From NCBI GenBank assembly GCA_016875955.1, contig VGOH01000083.1, positions 1 to 5,742 on the forward strand: 5,742 nt of DNA. The letters are read 5' to 3'. Positions 1 to 4,461 of the stretch are shown piece by piece. Each line of letters opens with the position of its first letter. Positions within the stretch are counted from its first letter, which is position 1. The notes beneath the pieces were generated by a model. That model was not told the DNA's origin. It worked only from the letters and a program-made list of their open reading frames with translations, and did not search any database. The position numbers and the translations under genes are program-made. This stretch comes from Chloroflexota bacterium (lineage in GTDB: Bacteria > Chloroflexota > Dehalococcoidia > Dehalococcoidales > RBG-16-60-22).

Positions 1-77
1 TGGGACTTTCCGCCATGGGTGCCAAGAAGAGCTACCGCGAGGTAAAACACTACAAGAGGCGCAAGCGATGGCTGTGA
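1..77 (+). CDS. C-terminal end of an unidentified upstream gene (partial)
   Basis: A reading frame open from the left edge (codons from base 3) ends at TGA 75-77. The visible tail is about 24 residues and strongly basic, ending KHYKRRKRWL. The stop lies inside the next gene, so the two overlap by 10 bases, the usual arrangement of co-transcribed, translationally coupled genes. This is the main reason to believe the fragment is coding. A basic tail of this kind would suit the cytoplasmic end of a membrane protein, but too little is visible to name a family and I do not assign a function. The frame of the downstream ligase is also open to the left edge, so a longer form of that gene instead of a separate one cannot be fully excluded. 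Confidence 0.45.
   Translation, partial: GLSAMGAKKSYREVKHYKRRKRWL
54..59 (+). promoter_or_regulatory. Ribosome binding site of the PaaK-like gene
   Basis: AAGAGG lies 8 bases before the ATG at 68. The frame of this gene is open further upstream to the window edge, so this site decides the start: it supports ATG 68 over a more upstream one. It lies inside the last codons of the preceding gene, as expected for coupled translation. Confidence 0.6.
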
Positions 78-1360
78 AAAAACGACCCGACGAGTTCTTT
101 GACGACATGGAAACGATGTCGCCGGCGGCGCGGGAGAAATACCAGCGAGAAAAGCTCTCGCAGGCGATTGACCACGCCTTTCGCCACGCCCCAGCGGTGA
201 AAGAACTTTTTGACCGCGCCGACGTCAGCCCGAAAGACATACGAACGGTAAAAGACTTACAAAGACTCCCCATCACCAGAAAGACCGACCTCATTGAGCG
301 GCAGAAAGCTCACCCGCCTTACGGCGGCTATTCCGCCATTCCCCTGGAAGACATCGACCGCGTCTTTATCTCCCCAGGCCCTGTCTATGAGCCCATCCAG
401 CACGCCGGCATCAAATGGTTTGCCAAGGCGTTCTGGGCTGCCGGTTTCAGGAAAGGCGATGTGGTGGTGAATACGTTTACCTATCATCTGTCCCCCGCCG
501 GCATTCTCTTTCAGGAAGCCATCCGGGACTGCGGCGCTACCGCGGTGCCCACTGGCACCGGCAACACCGACATCCAGGTCCAGACCATATATCATCTGAA
601 AGCCACGGGCTTCGTGGGCACGCCCAGCTTCCTGATGACCGTCCTCAAGCGGGCGGCGGAAATGGGCTTTGCTGTCAAAAAAGACCTCTGCCTGAAACGT
701 GCCTGGTTCACCGGCGAGATGCTGTCCCCGTCGCTGCGCCAGACTTTTGAGAGCAACTATAAGATAGATACCTATCAGGCCTATGCCGTTACCGAGCCGG
801 GTGGTGCCCTCGCCTACGAATGCCGCCAGAAATTGGGGATGCACTTCATGGACGAGTACATCATAGAAATCATTGACCCGGAGACCGGAAGGCAACTCGG
901 TCCGGGAGAAATCGGTGAAGTCGTGGTGACGCCGCTGCACAACCGGAACTGGGGCCTGGTCCGCTTCGGCACCGGCGACCTGTCTTCATATATTTCAGAG
1001 CCATGCCCCTGCGGGCGCACTGCCAACCGGCTGACGGGCATCCTGGGTCGCACCGGCGATGCCGTTAAAGTCAGAGGTATGTTTGTTATCGCCCGCCAGG
1101 CGGAACAGGTCTGCCTCAGCTTTGAGCCGGTGGCCCGATTTCAAATCGCGGTGTCCCGCCGCGGGCAGTGCGATGAGATGAACCTCAAACTTGAGCTCAA
1201 GCATGAGCTGGTCGGCGAGGCAAAGCAGAAGCTGTCTGATGAGTTAAGTCAGCACTTCCAGAATGTCTGCCGGATAAGACCGGACAGCATTGACTTCGTG
1301 TCAGCGGGAACGATAACTGAAGGACAGCCGAAAATCGTTGACCAAAGAACCTGGGAGTAA
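68..1360 (+). CDS. PaaK-like adenylate-forming CoA ligase (phenylacetate-CoA ligase family)
   Basis: A 430-residue protein, the usual length for the PaaK family of ATP-dependent aryl/acyl-CoA ligases, which activate a carboxylate as acyl-AMP and transfer it to CoA in the cytoplasm. The N-terminus has the family pattern (MSPAAREKYQREKL at 17-30, then LPITRKTDL at 67-75). Further on are YAVTEPG (239-245, the usual Y-G-x-T-E adenine/AMP motif), RFGTGDLS (299-306, T-G-D ribose-binding motif), the CPCGR cluster (313-317) seen in PaaK proteins, and the hinge region LGRTGDAVKVRG (326-337). K422 in GQPKIVDQR is the likely adenylation lysine. The odd part is the phosphate-binding loop: where PaaK normally has SSGTTGKP, this protein reads FISPGPVYEPIQHAG (100-114), with no Gly-Thr-Thr-Gly. 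It may therefore bind ATP differently or have altered activity. Substrate is not predictable. It is probably co-transcribed with the gene before it and converges on livG. Confidence 0.82.
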   Translation: MAVKKRPDEFFDDMETMSPAAREKYQREKLSQAIDHAFRHAPAVKELFDRADVSPKDIRTVKDLQRLPITRKTDLIERQKAHPPYGGYSAIPLEDIDRVFISPGPVYEPIQHAGIKWFAKAFWAAGFRKGDVVVNTFTYHLSPAGILFQEAIRDCGATAVPTGTGNTDIQVQTIYHLKATGFVGTPSFLMTVLKRAAEMGFAVKKDLCLKRAWFTGEMLSPSLRQTFESNYKIDTYQAYAVTEPGGALAYECRQKLGMHFMDEYIIEIIDPETGRQLGPGEIGEVVVTPLHNRNWGLVRFGTGDLSSYISEPCPCGRTANRLTGILGRTGDAVKVRGMFVIARQAEQVCLSFEPVARFQIAVSRRGQCDEMNLKLELKHELVGEAKQKLSDELSQHFQNVCRIRPDSIDFVSAGTITEGQPKIVDQRTWE

Positions 1361-1373
1361 AACAGCCTGCCGG

Positions 1374-2204
1374 TCAGCGTTCTTCCTCGCCGAGGTATGC
1401 CGCAATAACTTCAGGATTGGTCCTTATTTCTTCAGGGGTGCCTTCGGCGATTTTCCGCCCGAAGTCAAGCACCACAATCCGGTCCGCCAGGTCCATGACC
1501 ACTCCCATGTCGTGCTCCACCAGCACTATGCAGTTGACGCCGTCGCGGAGCACCGGTGAATCGCGGTACGTCTTTCCCTGCCCCTCAAAAATGTCGATGA
1601 TGAAGCGGGCGATGTCTTCCTTCTCCTCCAGGTTCATGCCCGCCATTGGCTCGTCAAGCAGCAGCACCTTAGGTTCAATAGCCAGCGCCCGCCCCAGTTC
1701 AACGCGCTTGCGCATACCGTAAGGCAGCATGCCCACCACTTTTTTGCGTATCGGCTCGATTTCCAGGAAATCAATGATATCTTCCACCGTCTGCCGATGC
1801 TTTATTTCTTCTTTATGGGCTGGCCCGAAATATAGAGCGCTACTGAGGAAGTTCTGCTTCATCAGCACGTGCCGCGCCGCCATGATATTGTCCAGAGTGC
1901 TCAGGCCGGTGTAGAGCTCAATATTCTGAAAGGTGCGCGCCAGGCCCAGCTTTGCCGCCCGGTCCGGCCGGACGCGAGTTATGCGCCGCCCCTCAAAATA
2001 AATCTCCCCCTTCTGCGGCTTGTAGAAGCCATTGATGCAGTTCAGCAGACAGGTCTTGCCGGCACCGTTGGGGCCGATGATGGCCAGAATCTCATTCTCC
2101 CGCACCTCAAGGCTCACATCTACCAGCGCCTTGACGCCGCCGAAAGAAAGGGAGAGGTTATCAATTTTTATCTTGACGTTGTTTTCGCTTCTTTCCCGGG
2201 CCAT
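1374..2204 (-). CDS. livG: LivG-type branched-chain amino acid ABC transporter ATP-binding protein
   Basis: A 276-residue ATPase subunit that would power a membrane importer of branched-chain amino acids or related carboxylates from the cytoplasmic face. Motifs in order: Walker A GPNGAGKT (44-51), Q-loop glutamine in RTFQN (Q93), ABC signature region LPYGMRKRVELGRAL (160-174), Walker B VLLLDEP (180-186), switch histidine in EHDM (H231). The end VLDFGRKIAEGTPEEI is typical of LivG. Unusual points: the signature reads LPYGM instead of LSGGQ/LSYGQ, and about 13 extra residues (near 208-222, GQGKTYRDSPVLRDG) sit between Walker B and the switch histidine. I chose ATG 2204 because it is 7 bases after the stop of the preceding gene and close before the conserved N-terminus; a TTG frame extension to 2291 would overlap that gene and adds no family sequence. 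The other Liv subunits are not in this window. Confidence 0.88.
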   Translation of the reverse strand: MARERSENNVKIKIDNLSLSFGGVKALVDVSLEVRENEILAIIGPNGAGKTCLLNCINGFYKPQKGEIYFEGRRITRVRPDRAAKLGLARTFQNIELYTGLSTLDNIMAARHVLMKQNFLSSALYFGPAHKEEIKHRQTVEDIIDFLEIEPIRKKVVGMLPYGMRKRVELGRALAIEPKVLLLDEPMAGMNLEEKEDIARFIIDIFEGQGKTYRDSPVLRDGVNCIVLVEHDMGVVMDLADRIVVLDFGRKIAEGTPEEIRTNPEVIAAYLGEEER

Positions 2205-2211
2205 TTTCCTG

Positions 2212-2484
2212 TCAAAAATCAGCCTTTTTCGCCGTTTTTGCTTCCTCGGCAAACAGCCGCTCCCGGTATTGCACCACGCAAGGACACTCAAGGCCGGTGC
2301 ATTGCAACTGCCTGCCCAGTCGCCGACTTTTCTGTTTCAGCAGGGCAGCCGTGTCCCTTCCGGCATTGCGGCACCGGTCAAATCCGGTGCAGCGCACTGC
2401 GCCGTCCCGCTGCACGATGACGGTTACCTCATCGTCAATATCTTCACAGTAGATAGTTGTTGCCGTTACCTGCCAGTCTGTCAT
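2212..2484 (-). CDS. Small six-cysteine protein of unknown function, upstream of livG
   Basis: A 90-residue soluble protein with no signal peptide or membrane segment. It has six cysteines, C13, C32, C38, C62, C67 and C69, in two similar blocks, CTGFDRC (32-38) and CTGLECPC (62-69). Such spacing suggests a zinc site or other metal/redox site, but no named family is recognised with certainty. The middle is basic (KQKSRRLGRQ, 51-60) and the tail is charged. Its stop is 7 bases before the livG start, so the two genes are almost surely one transcript. Start choice: ATG 2484 lies about 30 bases downstream of a good promoter. A TTG at 2535 would extend the frame by 17 residues, but it falls between the -35 and -10 elements. 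The GGGAGA upstream is too far (about 13 bases) to be a strong ribosome site. Confidence 0.68.
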   Translation of the reverse strand: MTDWQVTATTIYCEDIDDEVTVIVQRDGAVRCTGFDRCRNAGRDTAALLKQKSRRLGRQLQCTGLECPCVVQYRERLFAEEAKTAKKADF

Positions 2485-2518
2485 GGCGGAATCGTTTCTC
2501 TCCCGAGCAACGCTATTA

Positions 2519-2548
2519 ATATTACTATTATCCAATCTTGAATTTCAA
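2519..2548 (-). promoter_or_regulatory. Putative sigma-70 promoter for the six-cysteine gene and livG
   Basis: On the minus strand, TTGAAA (2548-2543) is followed after 18 bases by TAATAT (2524-2519). Transcription would begin near 2512, giving a leader of about 27 bases before ATG 2484. Both hexamers are close to consensus and correctly placed for the two-gene unit, but the region is AT-rich, so chance matches are possible. Confidence 0.45.
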
Positions 2549-2664
2549 ACCCGCGCCATACGCGTAATCACTTTTAGCAGCCTTGAGCTTTTATTTGCCT
2601 TTGGTGGTTATGTGCTTACCTCACCTCTCCCCCTCTCCAGCCTTTCTCCGTTATCTTTTGTTAC

Positions 2665-2685
2665 CCTACCACCCTCGGGGGTAGG
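2665..2685. repeat. Hairpin: CCTACC / GGTAGG
   Basis: CCTACC (2665-2670) pairs with GGTAGG (2680-2685). Two further C-G pairs can form inside after one A/G mismatch. It is the first and weakest of the hairpins in the cluster and is probably part of the same repeat material. Confidence 0.4.
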
Positions 2686-2703
2686 AAATCCTAACCCCTG
2701 TAT

Positions 2704-2730
2704 CCCCTTCCCTTTACCAAAGGGAAGGGG
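2704..2730. repeat. Perfect 12-bp inverted repeat with 3-base loop
   Basis: CCCCTTCCCTTT (2704-2715) and AAAGGGAAGGGG (2719-2730) are exact complements around ACC. It is the strongest hairpin in the window. No T-run follows on the plus strand (AAGGAAAAGG follows), so it does not look like an ordinary intrinsic terminator. It resembles dispersed G/C-run intergenic repeats. Confidence 0.75.
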
Positions 2731-2741
2731 AAGGAAAAGGA

Positions 2742-2763
2742 TGAGGGGGCTGGCGCCCCCTCA
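2742..2763. repeat. 9-bp inverted repeat, TGAGGGGGC / GCCCCCTCA
   Basis: TGAGGGGGC (2742-2750) pairs perfectly with GCCCCCTCA (2755-2763) around a four-base loop. It sits 11 bases after the 12-bp hairpin and belongs to the same cluster. Confidence 0.65.
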
Positions 2764-2800
2764 AGTTCCCCCGCATACGTAAGAACGCTTCTGCCCGGTT

Positions 2801-2821
2801 TCCCCCTTTGGAAAAGGGGGA
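2801..2821. repeat. 9-bp inverted repeat, TCCCCCTTT / AAAGGGGGA
   Basis: TCCCCCTTT (2801-2809) pairs perfectly with AAAGGGGGA (2813-2821) around GGA, and is followed by CTAAGAGGGATTTT. From memory, closely similar C5T3-A3G5 units followed by CTAAGGGGGATTT are dispersed in many unrelated bacterial genomes. I could not verify copies here because only one is present in the window. Confidence 0.65.
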
Positions 2822-2825
2822 CTAA

Positions 2826-2850
2826 GAGGGATTTTATTATAAAACCCCTC
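2826..2850. repeat. 10-bp imperfect inverted repeat around ATTAT
   Basis: GAGGGATTTT (2826-2835) pairs with AAAACCCCTC (2841-2850) with a single A/C mismatch and a five-base loop. It immediately follows the C5T3 hairpin, so the two may be parts of one repeat unit. Confidence 0.5.
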
Positions 2851-2918
2851 TCAAAAATCTCTCCCACTCTCAAACATTATTGAAATGGAGCACCAAAGAC
2901 AAACCTGTTTGAGAGGGG
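2845..2918. repeat. 11-bp inverted repeat pair bounding a 74-base segment
   Basis: CCCCTCTCAAA (2845-2855) and TTTGAGAGGGG (2908-2918) are exact complements 52 bases apart. A second left arm, CTCTCAAAC (2867-2875), also pairs with GTTTGAGAG (2907-2915), so the right arm has two possible partners. The repeated left arm suggests a small duplicated or nested repeat, or alternative foldings of one RNA. Confidence 0.5.
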
Positions 2919-2979
2919 GAGCAAGGGGGTGAGTATCACGGGAGCTGCCGAAAGCAAATGAAACCTTTTCTATCAGCCC

Positions 2980-3008
2980 TTGACAGACTTCCAGCGCGTC
3001 CCTACAAT
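2980..3008 (+). promoter_or_regulatory. Near-consensus sigma-70 promoter of the VOC gene
   Basis: TTGACA (2980-2985), a 17-base spacer, then TACAAT (3003-3008). This is a perfect -35, a one-mismatch -10 and optimal spacing. Transcription would start near 3015, only about 20 bases before the ATG, leaving little room for leader-based control. The gene is likely expressed strongly by the housekeeping sigma factor. Confidence 0.75.
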
Positions 3009-3019
3009 AAGTCAAGCAG

Positions 3020-3027
3020 AAAGGAGG
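3020..3027 (+). promoter_or_regulatory. Strong ribosome binding site of the VOC gene
   Basis: AAAGGAGG ends 7 bases before ATG 3035. It fixes the start codon without ambiguity. Confidence 0.85.
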
Positions 3028-3034
3028 CATAACT

Positions 3035-3412
3035 ATGGCAACATACAAGCATGACCACACTCACGTCACCACCCCCGAACCCGATAAAATCATTGAGTTC
3101 TATACCAAAGTGATGGGAGCGAAGATTACCAAGGAGATACAGAGCGCTGGCCGCCGAATGGTTGATGTAGACCTCGGAGGCATACCGCTTAGAATCTCCG
3201 GCGCTACCGGCGCCGATAAAGACTGGAAAGGGCTTCGCTACGGCTTACACCACCTTGGCCTTGAGGTGGACGACATGGATAAATTCATCGCCAAGATGAA
3301 GGCCAACAAAGTTGAAATCGTCACCTCGCCATTCCCAGCTGGACCAGGGGTCAGAGCCGCCTTTATCAAATGTCCGGATGGCGTGCTTTACGAGGTCATT
3401 GAAAAGCGGTAA
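3035..3412 (+). CDS. VOC-superfamily protein (glyoxalase/bleomycin-resistance fold)
   Basis: A 125-residue soluble protein of one VOC module: two beta-alpha-beta-beta-beta repeats, which normally dimerise to form metal-dependent active sites. The first half starts KHDHTHVTTPEPDKIIEFYTK (residues 5-25), the classic opening strand and helix with F-Y. The second half starts YGLHHLGLEVDDMDKFIAKM (69-88) and ends with FIKCPDGVLYEVIE (110-123). Likely metal ligands are H8 or H10, H73 and E120. This fits glyoxalase, methylmalonyl-CoA epimerase, dioxygenase and fosfomycin-resistance relatives alike, so the reaction cannot be named. It is transcribed alone from its own strong promoter. It converges on the pdxA-type operon 24 bases away, and no functional link to either neighbour is evident. 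Confidence 0.85.
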   Translation: MATYKHDHTHVTTPEPDKIIEFYTKVMGAKITKEIQSAGRRMVDVDLGGIPLRISGATGADKDWKGLRYGLHHLGLEVDDMDKFIAKMKANKVEIVTSPFPAGPGVRAAFIKCPDGVLYEVIEKR

Positions 3413-3436
3413 GGCTAACCCGCAGGGGATTTATAA

Positions 3437-4444
3437 TTACCTCACTGGCCGGTGCCGCGCCAGAGACGCCGCCACCTCTATCGTCGCTCTCAGGTTGCCG
3501 GGGTCGGCGGTGCCTTTGCCCGCCTTGCCATAGGCGGGGCCGTGGCTGGGCGTGGTGATAATGACCGGAGAGCGGGCGAAGATAATCACAATCTCGCCGA
3601 AACCGGCCATTTTCATGGCGATGTTCGCCTGGTCATGGTACATGTTGACCACGCCGTCGAACTGCCCTTGGAAAGCGCGCACGTAAACGGTATCGGCCGG
3701 TACCGGCCCATAGACATCAATGCCTTTTTTCTTGGCCTCGCCAATGGCCGGGGCGATGTGGTCTATCTCTTCCCGGCCCACCAGTCCGCCTTCACCGGCA
3801 TGGGGGTTGAGGGCGGCCACGGCGATGCGCGGCGATTTGACACCGTACATCGTCAGGGCTTCCCGCAATATCTCAATCGCCTCCAGGACATTCTCCCGGG
3901 TGATGAATTCCGGTATCCTCTGCAGCGGGACATGTTCGGCGATGGTAACCCGAAAGATACCGCCGATTTTGGCTATGGATTTCATCAGCGGCGCTGCCAG
4001 TTGCTCGCGCATCATCTCTGTTTCGTCGTTATACTTTTTCCGGCCCAGATAGAGAGTTTCCTTGACCAGAGGCCCGAAGACCACCGCGTCCACCTTGCCT
4101 TCCCTCGCCCATTTTGCCGACTGAACCAGGGCCTCGGCAGCCATCCGTCCGGCTTCGGGGTGCGGGCGCGCCAGTGCCAGCAACTCCCTGCCACCCTGAG
4201 CTAAATCCAGCATCATAACCCGGGCGCCGCTCGCTGCCGCCGCTTCTATCTTCTGGAAAACCGGCAGGTCAAATTTTTTCCCCAGCGCCGCGAAACTGGC
4301 GCGCAGGACGCCGGCATCGCCCACCACCAGCAGGCGACAGTTTTCAGGCGGGCCTTCGGTGATAACCTTGACCAGTATCTCTGGCCCGATTCCAGTAATA
4401 TCGCCAGGGGTTACCGCAATCAGCGGATTGTCTCTGTCCATCAT
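3437..4444 (-). CDS. Divergent PdxA-family dehydrogenase (second copy in the operon)
   Basis: A 335-residue homologue of PdxA, a family of NAD-dependent, metal-dependent dehydrogenases of 4-phosphorylated hydroxy acids. The N-terminus has TPGDITGIGPE (12-22). The three metal histidines are kept: H171 (AEHVPL), H215 (NPHAGEGG) and H270 (MYHDQ). GKAGKGTADP is present at 307-315 and beyond. Two substrate-pocket motifs are changed: GHTE becomes NDETE (139-143), and the DHGT motif becomes SHGP (300-303), preceded by IIFARSPVIITTP in place of the usual NVTLGLPIIRTS type. It may oxidise a different substrate from its neighbour, pair with it, or have little activity; classical pyridoxine synthesis seems less likely. 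Two ATGs are adjacent (4444, 4441); AGGG lies 5 and 8 bases before them, so the second is as likely. It starts 17 bases after the pdxA2 stop. Confidence 0.85.
   Translation of the reverse strand: MMDRDNPLIAVTPGDITGIGPEILVKVITEGPPENCRLLVVGDAGVLRASFAALGKKFDLPVFQKIEAAAASGARVMMLDLAQGGRELLALARPHPEAGRMAAEALVQSAKWAREGKVDAVVFGPLVKETLYLGRKKYNDETEMMREQLAAPLMKSIAKIGGIFRVTIAEHVPLQRIPEFITRENVLEAIEILREALTMYGVKSPRIAVAALNPHAGEGGLVGREEIDHIAPAIGEAKKKGIDVYGPVPADTVYVRAFQGQFDGVVNMYHDQANIAMKMAGFGEIVIIFARSPVIITTPSHGPAYGKAGKGTADPGNLRATIEVAASLARHRPVR
3500..3529. repeat. 30-base direct repeat, copy in the divergent pdxA-type gene
   Basis: These 30 bases are identical to 4528-4557. They encode the conserved GKAGKGTADP segment of the divergent PdxA protein. 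The flanking bases differ on both sides, so the identity stops exactly at these limits. Confidence 0.8.
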
Positions 4445-4461
4445 TTTTGCCCTGTTATCTT

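Larger units (their letters stand above)
2485..3034. other. Gene-free divergent intergenic region with hairpin cluster
   Basis: About 550 bases between the divergent six-cysteine gene and VOC gene. Open frames exist on both strands, but they are low-complexity translations of C/G runs (proline, serine and leucine strings) without ribosome sites, and I do not accept them. The region holds a putative promoter at each end. Between about 2620 and 2933 it holds a series of C-run/G-run inverted repeats (separate entries). The outer edges of this block, CTCACC at 2620-2625 and GGTGAG at 2928-2933, are complementary and each is followed inward by C-rich or G-rich runs. The block could therefore be one small non-autonomous element, or several repeats inserted side by side. 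No transposase or tRNA-like fold was seen. Confidence 0.6.

Noticed and set aside
257..940. Long minus-strand open frame opposite the PaaK-like gene
   Set aside because: It is antisense to a clear family member, has no recognisable domain and mirrors the codon pattern of the real gene.
2205..2291. N-terminal extension of LivG from a TTG codon
   Set aside because: It overlaps the six-cysteine gene, encodes a basic non-family segment, and ATG 2204 is correctly placed after that gene's stop.
2485..2535. N-terminal extension of the six-cysteine protein from TTG 2535
   Set aside because: The codon falls between the likely -35 and -10 promoter elements, so it would not be in the transcript.
2483..2873. 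Open frames across the intergenic hairpins on both strands
   Set aside because: They translate C/G-run repeats into low-complexity protein, lack ribosome sites and match no family.
2620..2933. CRISPR array
   Set aside because: The repeats are inverted, differ from one another and have no regular spacers.
3406..3423. Possible terminator hairpin after the VOC gene (GCGG / CCGC)
   Set aside because: The stem is only 4 bp with a 10-base loop and no T-run.
3452..4204. 250-codon plus-strand open frame opposite the divergent pdxA gene
   Set aside because: Antisense shadow. A similar shadow with the same GGAFARLA stretch appears opposite pdxA2 (4447-4956) only because the two paralogues share the 30-base identity.
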